Assembly (NCBI GenBank): GCA_047638815.1
Contig: JBLIMR010000054.1
Coordinates: forward strand, 1-17,313
Origin: JAJRRH01 sp047638815
GTDB lineage: Bacteria; Bacteroidota; Bacteroidia; Flavobacteriales_D; JABDKJ01
Direction of reading: 5' to 3'
Length of the DNA stretch: 17,313 nucleotides
The position numbers and the translations under genes are program-made. Positions 1-7,938 of this stretch are shown piece by piece. Position 1 is the stretch's first letter. Every line of letters starts with the position of its first letter. The notes under the pieces are model-generated. The model had not been told where the DNA came from. It was given only the letters and a program-made list of their open reading frames with translations, and searched no databases.

Positions 1-1844
1 TCATACTTGTTTCTTTCTTTTTCAGGCTTTCTATTTGCTTGAGCTACTTTGTCTTCCAAAACATATCCTGTTTCAGTAAATAATTTTCTAAATGAAACAA
101 AGTACATGTTTGACATGCCTACTTTTAACTTCTCAGCGTCTAGCTCTTCTGCCAGAGAAACATTATCCAGTTTGATTATGTTCTGCTCTTGCCAATATCC
201 TCTATCATAAATCATAGAAAGAACAAACTGCGATGGCGTCATTCCTTTGTACTTCTTGGCCACTGTTATTTTTCTGGCCAATTGAGATGTGTAGGTCTGC
301 AACGGCATGAATCTACCATCCCCCCCTTGCACGATCAATTGTTCAAATTTCTCAGCATGTTCTTCAGCAATTGAAAAACTCTCCTCTTGGGCATTCACTC
401 CAAGGGACAAAAGCACCATGGCAGTTGACAAATATCCCTTGAGTCTTTTTGCTCTAACCTTTCGTAATTTTTTACGCAATTGATTGAATCTGGTCTTTGG
501 CGCCAAGTATGTTAATATCATTCCTAGCGTCAGAAGTAGATATCCAATATAGGTAATGATTGTACCCCAAAAGTCACTATTTACAGATAATACGGTTCCT
601 AATTGATCCTCGTCATAGGAGGATTGGAAGAATCGATATCCTCTGTGATCAAGGACATGATTCATGTAGATACGATGATCCTCTACAAGTGCTTTCTCAT
701 TATCTATCAGGGTAACCTCACTAGCATAGGACGAAGGGCTTTCACTTCCTGGATATGTTTCTAGTTGGAAATCGCGCAATTTTATTTCAAAAGGCAATTC
801 ATAAAACTTGGAACCATAACTCCCAGAAAAGTTAAGTCCATTGATCTTTACTCTTGTTTTTGGAGAAATATATCCAGCCCCTCCTGGTAGATTTAGCACA
901 TGCTCCTCTCCACCACTACTAACAGCTATCTTTAGTATATCATGACCCAGTTTTTTGTCTTCATCCACCGAAACTTTACGAAGCTCTCCACTTGGAACGA
1001 TAGTCTTGTAAACAATCTGTGTTTGGCCAAGTGTATATAATCTCCTCTGTTCAAAGGGCTGAACACTATCAGGAAGGATGGTTCCAACACTCTGATCGGC
1101 CATTGTCATGTATTGAATTTCATATGGCGACAAGATTGTCAATCCTAAGTCTGTAGAATTAATCTTAATGGCCATGTTGCTATCATCTTTTCCGTTGAAA
1201 CTCACCGGAAACGGACCAAACATTTCTGCCATTCCAGATTCCAGAAAAACAGATTGCCTCCCGTCTTTCCCAACCGTCACCAGTTCAATAATTTCCTTCC
1301 CATCAGTTGTTTCCACAACGGAGTCTACAGCATTAGTAATGAAATCAAGATATTTAATACTTACCTCCTTCCCCTCAAAATCAAGATTATAATCAAACTT
1401 AGAATTGTACAGTTTATTTGTCAAAATAGGTTTATCAATCACCAATTGCTTTACCTTATCATCAATCTGAAATTGAACGAAAGTTCTTTGAGATACCATT
1501 CTATGAGATGCCTCGCCCTCTCTAATATGCATGGAACCCTCATATCCGTAATATCGAGTAACACCTGCTCCAATAACTATAAGAATCCAGGATGTATGAA
1601 ACATGAATACCGTCCATTTTTCTTTGCGGTAGAGTTTATATTTAAAAATATTGCCAATAAGATTTAGCCCAAGGAGAAAAATAACCAATTCGAACCAATG
1701 TGCATTGAAGATTACTTTTTTAGATGCCTCAGTACCATAATCGTTTTCGATAAAAGTGGCTATCCCAATTGCAAATGTGAAAACCAGTAACAAAATGACC
1801 ATCAGTTTGTTCGAGAAAAGCGTTTTCTTAAGTAATTGGAGCAT
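1..1844 (-). CDS. ccsBA: ResB-CcsA fused cytochrome c biogenesis protein, 3' part missing
   Basis: System II cytochrome c maturation: heme is delivered across the inner membrane and attached to apocytochromes. I translated this gene by hand because it runs off the left edge: 614 codons are open from the ATG at 1842-1844. Residues about 10-28, 45-63 and 70-88 are membrane segments; the third contains MFHTSW, whose His83 is a candidate heme ligand. A large ResB-type extracytoplasmic domain follows, then a fourth membrane segment near 423-440 (FWGTIITYIGYLL). After a basic stretch, a signal-peptide-like segment ends in VNAQEES near residue 488 and leads into a region with GRFMPLQTY, typical of the linker before the CcsA half in Bacteroidota fusions. 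The CcsA core, with its WWD motif, lies outside the window. A TATATTTG box upstream supports this start. Family assignment is secure; the symbol is by analogy with ccsBA fusions. Confidence 0.88.
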   Translation of the reverse strand, partial: MLQLLKKTLFSNKLMVILLLVFTFAIGIATFIENDYGTEASKKVIFNAHWFELVIFLLGLNLIGNIFKYKLYRKEKWTVFMFHTSWILIVIGAGVTRYYGYEGSMHIREGEASHRMVSQRTFVQFQIDDKVKQLVIDKPILTNKLYNSKFDYNLDFEGKEVSIKYLDFITNAVDSVVETTDGKEIIELVTVGKDGRQSVFLESGMAEMFGPFPVSFNGKDDSNMAIKINSTDLGLTILSPYEIQYMTMADQSVGTILPDSVQPFEQRRLYTLGQTQIVYKTIVPSGELRKVSVDEDKKLGHDILKIAVSSGGEEHVLNLPGGAGYISPKTRVKINGLNFSGSYGSKFYELPFEIKLRDFQLETYPGSESPSSYASEVTLIDNEKALVEDHRIYMNHVLDHRGYRFFQSSYDEDQLGTVLSVNSDFWGTIITYIGYLLLTLGMILTYLAPKTRFNQLRKKLRKVRAKRLKGYLSTAMVLLSLGVNAQEESFSIAEEHAEKFEQLIVQGGDGRFMPLQTYTSQLARKITVAKKYKGMTPSQFVLSMIYDRGYWQEQNIIKLDNVSLAEELDAEKLKVGMSNMYFVSFRKLFTETGYVLEDKVAQANRKPEKERNKY

Positions 1845-1868
1845 CAAAAATTCTTGAAAATTGTAGTG

Positions 1869-1876
1869 CAAATATA
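1869..1876 (-). promoter_or_regulatory. Bacteroidota -7 promoter element (TAnnTTTG) for ccsBA
   Basis: Read on the minus strand this is TATATTTG, an exact match to the Bacteroidota -7 consensus TAnnTTTG. It lies 24 bases before the ccsBA start, giving a leader of about 15-20 bases. No clear TTG -33 box is visible at the expected distance. The match is seen directly; promoter activity is inferred. Confidence 0.5.
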
Positions 1877-1902
1877 GGACTTAATATGTCTATCGCTCCA
1901 TA

Positions 1903-1930
1903 TTGCTGAGCCATATTTTCCATATCTTAG
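1903..1930 (+). promoter_or_regulatory. Possible promoter for the DUF2520 gene
   Basis: A TTG at 1903-1905 is followed after 17 bases by TATCTTAG (1923-1930), one mismatch from TAnnTTTG. It is 24 bases before the TTG start at 1955, in the short divergent gap with ccsBA. The match is weak and could be chance in AT-rich DNA. Confidence 0.3.
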
Positions 1931-1954
1931 CAACAATAAAAAAGGGCCGAAATT

Positions 1955-2725
1955 TTGGAAATAATCGTTGTAGGAACTGGGAATGTGGCCTTTCAAATGG
2001 CACTGCGTCTGATGAGTCGAGGTGTAAATATCACAGGTATTATCGGGCGAAATAAGACTGAATCAAAAAGGCTAGCGTCTCTCCTTCAATGTCAATACAG
2101 TACTGACGTCAATGCATTCAAAGATCATTCGAAAATATACCTCATCGCTGTAAGTGATAATGCCATCAAGTCTGTGGCTAAAAAAATCACAGACCCAAAC
2201 GCGACCATAATTCATACTTCGGGAAGTACTGAATTGAATATCTTACCGAGCACAAAAAAAGGTGTTCTTTGGCCTCTGTACAGCATTAGTAAGTCGGCCA
2301 AGATAAATTGGAATGATGTACCCGTAATTATGGAATCTTCTGATCGTGGGACGACTAGAATTTTAAATATTCTAACGAAGGCTTTGGGCGGAGATGTATA
2401 CCGATTGGATGGTAAACAAAGAGCCCATGCACACATGCTGGCTGTATTTATCAATAATTTTAGCCAACACTTCTTCTATCTCTTGGGTGAACATCAAAAG
2501 CAACTTGGGCTTAATCCCAAAATGTACGATGACATATTGCAGGACACACTATCAAGAATAGGGAGTGGTGAATTAAAAGAAAGTCAAACAGGTCCCGCCA
2601 GAAGAAAAGATAATAATGTCATTAAAAAACATTTGACTCTTTTGGATCAAAATCCTGTAATGAAGAAACTTTACAAGCAATTTACAGACTCCATCATGGA
2701 GACTTATCATGGAGAAAAATTATAA
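1955..2725 (+). CDS. Rossmann-fold and DUF2520 domain protein (putative NAD(P)-dependent oxidoreductase)
   Basis: A 256-residue protein with an N-terminal dinucleotide-binding Rossmann fold: VVGTGNVA at residues 5-12, a GRN stretch after strand 2, and HTSGS at 87-91. A helical DUF2520 domain occupies about 150-256, with AHAHMLAVFINNF, then QTGPARRKDN at 211-220, the strongest family signature. The family resembles NADP-dependent F420 oxidoreductase and 6-phosphogluconate dehydrogenase-like enzymes, but I know of no firmly established substrate. The start is TTG at 1955; no in-frame ATG lies between it and the Rossmann strand, so the non-ATG start is well supported. Its 3' end overlaps the HAD gene by 17 bases, implying translational coupling. 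This pair is common side by side in Bacteroidota, usually as hypothetical genes. Confidence 0.85.
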   Translation: MEIIVVGTGNVAFQMALRLMSRGVNITGIIGRNKTESKRLASLLQCQYSTDVNAFKDHSKIYLIAVSDNAIKSVAKKITDPNATIIHTSGSTELNILPSTKKGVLWPLYSISKSAKINWNDVPVIMESSDRGTTRILNILTKALGGDVYRLDGKQRAHAHMLAVFINNFSQHFFYLLGEHQKQLGLNPKMYDDILQDTLSRIGSGELKESQTGPARRKDNNVIKKHLTLLDQNPVMKKLYKQFTDSIMETYHGEKL

Positions 2726-3233
2726 AGAAATATTAAAGAAAGTTGACACCTTGATATTCGATTTCGATGGAATATTTACTGATGGCACAGCTATTCTAAT
2801 TGAAGGTCAACCGCCCCTAAGATCGTGTCACGCCAGAGACACTTATGCTGTACAACTAGCAGTGAAAAAAGGTTATCGAGTCGCTGTTATCACGGGAGGA
2901 TCATCAAATGAGGTGAAAGACCGTTTTCTTGATCTTGGTGTTACTGATGTTTTTCTTAAAAGCCATAACAAGTTGTTAGTTTACACTCAATATTGCGAAG
3001 ATCATAAGATAAATGATGATACAGTACTGTATATGGGAGATGATATTCCCGATTACAGGGTAATGCAAAAAGTAGGACTCCCTTGCTGTCCGTCTGATGC
3101 AGCTATGGAAATAAAAAGCGTGGCCAAATACATATCGCATATCCCAGGAGGAAAAGGTTGTGTAAGAGAAATAATTGAACAAGTATTAAGGGTGAAAGGT
3201 CTCTGGTTTGATGACGAGGCACATCTATGGTAA
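2709..3233 (+). CDS. KdsC-like HAD-superfamily phosphatase
   Basis: A 174-residue HAD hydrolase of the KdsC type (3-deoxy-D-manno-octulosonate 8-phosphate phosphatase group; small, without a cap domain). Motif I is DFDGIFTDG with nucleophile Asp18 and acid/base Asp20. Motif II is ITGG at 61-64. The motif III lysine is Lys88 in SHNKLL. Motif IV is GDDIPD at 110-115, which binds Mg2+. KdsC enzymes usually read ITGR at motif II and GDDLND at motif IV, so this is a KdsC-like paralogue and its natural substrate is uncertain. The length matches the family (170-190 residues). It starts inside the end of the DUF2520 gene (17-base overlap), pointing to a shared function or complex. Catalysis by phosphoaspartate is known for the family; a Kdo-8-phosphate substrate is only one possibility. 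Confidence 0.85.
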   Translation: MEKNYKEILKKVDTLIFDFDGIFTDGTAILIEGQPPLRSCHARDTYAVQLAVKKGYRVAVITGGSSNEVKDRFLDLGVTDVFLKSHNKLLVYTQYCEDHKINDDTVLYMGDDIPDYRVMQKVGLPCCPSDAAMEIKSVAKYISHIPGGKGCVREIIEQVLRVKGLWFDDEAHLW

Positions 3234-3259
3234 ATGTATTGACATTTCTCATCAATCCA

Positions 3260-3273
3260 ATTTCAGTTGAAAT
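3260..3273. promoter_or_regulatory. Inverted repeat just upstream of ggt
   Basis: ATTTCA-gt-TGAAAT is an inverted repeat with perfect 6-base arms, ending 8 bases before the ggt start codon. It could be an operator or a small RNA hairpin near the ribosome site. In AT-rich DNA such a repeat may arise by chance. No function is assigned. Confidence 0.25.
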
Positions 3274-3281
3274 AATTTAGA

Positions 3282-5006
3282 ATGAAAAATAAAATTTTAG
3301 GATTAATCGTAATGGGATGTTTGTTGATTGTTGGATGTGATCCATCAGTAAATGACGCAAGCTCAGAAGCAGAACCTGGAGAGAAAAACGATTTTATTAC
3401 GTACGATAGTGCGGCTGTAGTGACAGCTCATCCAATCTCAACACAAATTGGATATGATATCTTAAAAAATGGGGGAAACGCATACGATGCCGCTATAGCT
3501 ATTCAATTTGTTTTAACCGCCTGTTATCCACGAGCTGGAAATATCGGTGGTGGTGGATTTATGTTATCTAGAAATTCTAATGGTGCTGTAGAGAGCTTGG
3601 ATTTTAGGGAGAAGGCACCTAAAGCTGCAACTAAGAACATGTACCTCGATGATCAGGGTAACGTAATTGAGGATCTAAGCAAAAAAGGCATTAAATCTTC
3701 AGGTGTACCTGGATCTGTAGCTGGTATGTGGGCAATTCACAAAAAGTACGGCAGCATGTCTTGGAAAGAACTTGTGCAGCCAGCCATTCAACTGGCTATC
3801 GGTGGTAGCATGCAAACACCCAAGAATATAAAGTATCTTAATGATTATCGTCAGGAGATAATAGATGCCAATGAAGGATATAATGAATATGCCCCAGAAG
3901 TTGCTCTTAAAGTTGGAGACAAGCTAAAAAACTTCAATCTCTATAACACGTTAGTATCCATTAGTAAAAATGGAAAAAATGGGTTTTACAGAGGTACGGT
4001 AGCCGAATTAATAGTTGAACAAAATAAAAAACTGAAAGGACTAATAACCCGAAACGATTTGATAAATTACAAAGCCATTTGGCGGGAGGCTATACATGGA
4101 GACGTTGGAGCATACTCAATATATTCTATGGGTCCTCCTTCTAGTGGTGGCATAGCGATCGTCCAATTGCTTGAAGGATCAGCATTGCTTAACATTGATA
4201 AATATCCACACAACAGCCCCGAAGCCATTCACCTTATGACTGAATTGAAAAAAAGAGTCTATGCAGATAGGGCAACCTGGCTGGGTGATTCGGATTTTTT
4301 TGATGTTCCTGATGATAGTCTACTCAGTGATATATACCTTAGAGATAGATTCTCAAATATCACAATTGATGCCATCACCCCTTCAGCTGATGTGAAATCT
4401 GGCTCAGTGGAAAGAATCGAATCTCATGAGACGACCCACTACTCTATTGTTGATCAATATGGAAATGCCGTGAGCATTACAACAACCCTAAACTCTAATT
4501 TCGGCTCGAAAATAATAGTTGAAGGGGCCGGATTCTTTCTCAACAATGAAATGGATGACTTTAGCATTAAGCCAGGGTTGCCAAATCAATTTGGCTTGGT
4601 AGGTGGAACAGCAAATGCTATTGAACCTGAGAAAAGGATGCTAAGTAGCATGTCTCCAACTATAGTGGAGAAGAACGGCAAACTTTGGATGATACTGGGT
4701 TCACCAGGAGGATCTACTATTATTACAAATGTGTATCAGTGTATCCAGAATGTAAAGGACTATGGCATGTGCATGCAGGAGGCAGTTAATGCTGGGAAAG
4801 TTCATAGCCAGTGGCTTCCTGAAATTATCCATTATGAAGAGGGTAAGATTGACAAAGAAACTTTAAGAACGTTACAATCCAATGGGTACATCCTAGAACC
4901 TTGGGACCGCATTGGACTGATGGAAGCAATATTAATTCATGAAGATGGAAAAATAGAAGCCGCTGCTGATAGCACAAGAGGTGAAGATTCAGCAATGGGT
5001 TGGTAG
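3282..5006 (+). CDS. ggt: Gamma-glutamyltranspeptidase, lipoprotein
   Basis: An N-terminal nucleophile hydrolase that transfers or hydrolyses the gamma-glutamyl group of glutathione and related peptides outside the cytoplasm. The N-terminus has a lipoprotein signal with lipobox IVGC (Cys19), so the enzyme is probably membrane-anchored; many family members are soluble periplasmic proteins. The precursor should self-cleave before Thr384 in ETTHYSIVD, corresponding to Thr391 of E. coli GGT, leaving a small subunit of 191 residues, as in E. coli. Other landmarks are NIGGGGFM near 87-94, LNNEMDDFS after the nucleophile, and GSPGGSTIITNV near the substrate pocket. At 574 residues the length is normal. 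It lies 48 bases after the HAD gene on the same strand and may share its transcript. The likely role is glutathione or gamma-glutamyl peptide scavenging for amino acids and sulfur. Confidence 0.95.
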   Translation: MKNKILGLIVMGCLLIVGCDPSVNDASSEAEPGEKNDFITYDSAAVVTAHPISTQIGYDILKNGGNAYDAAIAIQFVLTACYPRAGNIGGGGFMLSRNSNGAVESLDFREKAPKAATKNMYLDDQGNVIEDLSKKGIKSSGVPGSVAGMWAIHKKYGSMSWKELVQPAIQLAIGGSMQTPKNIKYLNDYRQEIIDANEGYNEYAPEVALKVGDKLKNFNLYNTLVSISKNGKNGFYRGTVAELIVEQNKKLKGLITRNDLINYKAIWREAIHGDVGAYSIYSMGPPSSGGIAIVQLLEGSALLNIDKYPHNSPEAIHLMTELKKRVYADRATWLGDSDFFDVPDDSLLSDIYLRDRFSNITIDAITPSADVKSGSVERIESHETTHYSIVDQYGNAVSITTTLNSNFGSKIIVEGAGFFLNNEMDDFSIKPGLPNQFGLVGGTANAIEPEKRMLSSMSPTIVEKNGKLWMILGSPGGSTIITNVYQCIQNVKDYGMCMQEAVNAGKVHSQWLPEIIHYEEGKIDKETLRTLQSNGYILEPWDRIGLMEAILIHEDGKIEAAADSTRGEDSAMGW

Positions 5007-5059
5007 AAACATCAATGCTATCAATCCATACTATAATGAAACTCGACTATCAATGGTGC

Positions 5060-5080
5060 CATACTTCTGTATGACTTTTT
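5060..5080 (+). terminator. Weak candidate terminator after ggt
   Basis: CATAC-ttct-GTATG forms a 5-base-pair stem with a 4-base loop, followed by AC and five T residues. The location, between ggt and the next gene, is right for a terminator. The stem is short and AT-rich, so efficiency is doubtful. Confidence 0.3.
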
Positions 5081-5095
5081 ACTCTTAATTTAATT

Positions 5096-5103
5096 TATCT
5101 TCG
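5096..5103 (+). promoter_or_regulatory. -7-like element directly before the LtaS-like gene
   Basis: TATCTTCG differs from TAnnTTTG at one position and sits only 6 bases before the ATG at 5110. If used, the transcript would be leaderless or nearly so. No TTG -33 box is visible 17-23 bases upstream. Confidence 0.35.
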
Positions 5104-5109
5104 CGATAT

Positions 5110-6999
5110 ATGCGCTCAGCTTTTGCAGACTTCTTTTTGGTTTTGAAAAAACTTGGATTGGTCTTGGTCATTTATACCATTTGCAGAATTGCATTCTACT
5201 ATTTCAATGCAACTTATTTTGACACTGATGGTCTATTAAGAGCATTCATGGGCGGTGTTCGATTTGACATTTCTGCCATTATATATATCAATCTTGTATT
5301 CATAATACTCAGTCTAGCACCCATTCCCATAAGGCGAAATGATATTTACCGAAAAGTAATGAATTACATATTCCTAGGCTTAAATGTTGTTGGCATATTG
5401 TTCAATTGTATAGACATTGAATACTTCAAATTCACCTTAAAAAGATCAACATTCGATTTGTTTACACAAATAGGAACTGGTGATGATATGAAAAATTTAG
5501 TGCCACAGTTCATAAAGGATTACTGGTATCTAATTGTGCTATTCTTAATGCTCACATGGTTATTGTATTTTTTCTCAAAAAAAATCATCCCTCACAAAAA
5601 TGATAGCTCCTGGAACCTCAAAAATTATCTCATTCAAACAGCTGTTTTACTGGCAACTTTAGCCTTAATCGTTTTGGGTGGCCGTGGAGGCTTTCAATAT
5701 CGCCCACTTAGTTTGATCAATGCAACTCAATACGGCAATGCAGATAAAATGCCGCTAGTACTCAACACTCCTTTCACTCTAATTAGATCCTATAAGGCTG
5801 ACTATTTGATTGAGTCGAATTACTTTACTAACGCACCAGAATGTAGCGCCATATTTGATCCAGTCAAGCACTATAATTCAAATGAAGTATCAAAGGATAA
5901 TGTTGTTATTTTATTGCTTGAAAGTTTCTCATATGAATTCTTAAATTCAATCGGTGAACACGGTCAATATCTCACCCCTTTTCTTGATTCTCTTTCTGAT
6001 TCAAGTCTTTATTTTGAAAGAAGTTATGCCAACGGGAAAAAGTCCGTTGAGGGTGTGCCTTCTGTATGTAGTAGCATCCCATCTTTGATGACCAACCCAT
6101 TTATTTTTTCTCCTTATTCAGCCAACAAAGTGAATAGCCTTGCTCAGGTGCTAAGAAAAGAGGGATATTACAACTCCTTTTTCCATGGTGGCGTCAATGG
6201 CACTATGGGTTTCGACTCCTACGCCCTAGCCTCAGGATTTAACGACTATATCGGGCTCAATGAATATCCATACGATGGTCATGAAGATGGGACTTGGGGT
6301 GTATATGATGAGGAGTTTTTTGACTATTTCAATCAGAAATTACTGGAACAAAAAGAACCGTTTTTCTCATTGTGTTTTAGTTTAACATCACACCATCCAT
6401 ATAAAATTCCTGAACGATATATGGATGATTTTCCAAGAGCTAAAAACCCGTATGAACATGTCATTCAATACAGTGATTATGCTTTGAAAACATTTTTTGA
6501 AAATGCAAGGAAGCAAGAGTGGTTTGACCGAACTTTATTTATTTTAACTGCCGATCATACTGCACAATCGTTTCATCCATATTTCAGAAATCGAGAAGGC
6601 TTATTCAGAGTCCCATTAATGTTTTATCACCCCAAGAAAATTACTCCAAAAAAATCAAAAAAAATAGCGCAACAGATTGACATCTTTCCAACCGTGATAG
6701 ATTTTCTTGGGATAGACAAGTCTTTTATTTCCTTTGGCAACAGTCTATTGAGTAGTGATGCGTCCTATGCGGTGCACTATCTCAACAATATATATCAGAT
6801 TACGAATAAGGATTATCATTTGCAATTTGATGGTGAAAAAAGTATTGCATTGTATAATTTATCAACCGATTCACTATTGAAAAAAAACATTCTTTTAGCG
6901 ACTGATAAAGCGATTTACAAACCCATGGAAATAAAGCTAAAAGCAATCATTCAAACCTACAATGATAGAATGATAAACAATAGACTTTTTGAGGAATGA
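5110..6999 (+). CDS. LtaS-like membrane phospho-transferase/sulfatase (alkaline phosphatase superfamily)
   Basis: A 629-residue protein with about five N-terminal membrane segments (residues roughly 10-32, 50-72, 83-102, 138-155, 172-190) and a large extracytoplasmic alkaline-phosphatase-type domain from about 260. Likely metal and catalytic residues are Glu271 (LLLES), Ser312 in NGKKSVEG as nucleophile (LtaS of Gram-positives has Thr), Asp393/Trp396 in EDGTWG, His428-His429 in SLTSHHPY, and Asp482-His483 in TADHT. Relatives include lipoteichoic acid synthase, OpgB and sulfatases. Bacteroidota are not known to make lipoteichoic acid, so the acceptor is probably another envelope glycan. Its stop overlaps the start of a diacylglycerol kinase-family gene, suggesting that a phospholipid is the donor and diacylglycerol is released. 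The fold and membrane layout are clear; the substrate is inference, and a sulfatase activity cannot be excluded. Confidence 0.85.
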   Translation: MRSAFADFFLVLKKLGLVLVIYTICRIAFYYFNATYFDTDGLLRAFMGGVRFDISAIIYINLVFIILSLAPIPIRRNDIYRKVMNYIFLGLNVVGILFNCIDIEYFKFTLKRSTFDLFTQIGTGDDMKNLVPQFIKDYWYLIVLFLMLTWLLYFFSKKIIPHKNDSSWNLKNYLIQTAVLLATLALIVLGGRGGFQYRPLSLINATQYGNADKMPLVLNTPFTLIRSYKADYLIESNYFTNAPECSAIFDPVKHYNSNEVSKDNVVILLLESFSYEFLNSIGEHGQYLTPFLDSLSDSSLYFERSYANGKKSVEGVPSVCSSIPSLMTNPFIFSPYSANKVNSLAQVLRKEGYYNSFFHGGVNGTMGFDSYALASGFNDYIGLNEYPYDGHEDGTWGVYDEEFFDYFNQKLLEQKEPFFSLCFSLTSHHPYKIPERYMDDFPRAKNPYEHVIQYSDYALKTFFENARKQEWFDRTLFILTADHTAQSFHPYFRNREGLFRVPLMFYHPKKITPKKSKKIAQQIDIFPTVIDFLGIDKSFISFGNSLLSSDASYAVHYLNNIYQITNKDYHLQFDGEKSIALYNLSTDSLLKKNILLATDKAIYKPMEIKLKAIIQTYNDRMINNRLFEE

Positions 7000-7874
7000 A
7001 AAAGAAGTTGAAGATTATTATTAATCCTTTTTCAGGGATTGGAAAAAAGAAGGTTGTTCCCTTTCTTCTTGAAAAGATTTTGGATAAAAATCTCTTCGAA
7101 TGGGACATCACTTATACTGAAAAAGCAAAGCACGCAATAGATATTAGTGCTGATGCCGTTAAAGATGGTTATCAAGGTGTCATAGCCGTTGGAGGGGATG
7201 GTTCTGTGAATGAAATAGCACGATCCCTAATCCATACTGATGTGGTATTAGGTATTATTCCTGGAGGTTCTGGCAATGGGATTGCTAGAAGTCTCAACAT
7301 CCCGATTAAAACTATTCGTGCGATAGAAAACATCAATCAGTTTTACTTAGAGAAAATTGATACCGGACTTTTGGATGGTCATCCGTTTATTGGCGTTGCA
7401 GGTTTGGGATTTGATGCACTAATAAGCAAAGAATTTGCCGAGCGTAGAGTTAGAGGTAAATTGGGCTATGGATATGTTATACTTAAAAAGATGAATGCCT
7501 TTAAACCGATGAATGTTGCTATTGACGGCATATCAAATATGGACTCAAACGATGCTATTGTTGTGGCATTTGCCAACACTAGTCAGTACGGTAATAATGC
7601 TTTCATTGCGCCAACGGCTAACCCCTTTGATGGTCAGTTAAAAATCAGTCTTATTGAGAAACTCAATCTGCTGCAGTTTGCAGATATCTCTCAAAAAATG
7701 TTTAGAAGAAAACTGCTTGAATCAAAGAAAGTACAGTTTGGAGAATTCAACGAAATAACCATAAAACATGGGAGTAAATACGCGCACATCGATGGAGAGC
7801 CAATTGAAGTTCCTTCTGAAATTGTGGTAAAGGTTGTCCCTCTTTCCTTGAATGTGATTTCACCAAGCAGGTAA
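6996..7874 (+). CDS. Diacylglycerol/lipid kinase family protein (DagK/YegS type)
   Basis: A 292-residue soluble or peripheral lipid kinase of the DAGK catalytic family. It shows INPFSG (residues 9-14), the nucleotide-binding loop GGDGSVNE (66-73), PGGSGNGIAR (89-98), AGLGFDA in the linker to the second domain, and HIDGEPI (274-280), which closes the substrate site. The family phosphorylates diacylglycerol, ceramide-like bases or other lipids with ATP at the inner face of the membrane. The ATG overlaps the TGA of the LtaS-like gene by four bases (ATGA), so the two are translationally coupled. The simplest reading is that it converts diacylglycerol released by its partner to phosphatidic acid, as DgkB does for lipoteichoic acid synthesis in Gram-positives. 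A sphingoid base or ceramide substrate is an alternative, since many Bacteroidota make sphingolipids. Confidence 0.88.
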   Translation: MKKKLKIIINPFSGIGKKKVVPFLLEKILDKNLFEWDITYTEKAKHAIDISADAVKDGYQGVIAVGGDGSVNEIARSLIHTDVVLGIIPGGSGNGIARSLNIPIKTIRAIENINQFYLEKIDTGLLDGHPFIGVAGLGFDALISKEFAERRVRGKLGYGYVILKKMNAFKPMNVAIDGISNMDSNDAIVVAFANTSQYGNNAFIAPTANPFDGQLKISLIEKLNLLQFADISQKMFRRKLLESKKVQFGEFNEITIKHGSKYAHIDGEPIEVPSEIVVKVVPLSLNVISPSR

Positions 7875-7895
7875 ATGGTGTATTAAAAATCTCTC

Positions 7896-7921
7896 TTGTG
7901 TTTTAAATTATGTTATATTCA
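7896..7921 (+). promoter_or_regulatory. Possible promoter for the T9SS cargo gene
   Basis: TTG at 7896-7898 and TATATTCA at 7914-7921 (two mismatches from TAnnTTTG) are separated by 15 bases, slightly short of the usual spacing. The element is 17 bases before the ATG at 7939. The match is weak. Confidence 0.25.
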
Positions 7922-7938
7922 CTAAAAATCTGACAGCT

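Noticed and set aside
1168..1667. Plus-strand open frames of 74 and 137 codons
   Set aside because: They lie antisense to the ResB half of the ccsBA fusion, whose translation is clearly family-like; the plus-strand peptides show no recognisable domain.
5110..6999. Calling the membrane enzyme lipoteichoic acid synthase
   Set aside because: The organism appears to be Bacteroidota, not known to make lipoteichoic acid, and the nucleophile position is Ser; only the superfamily is safe.
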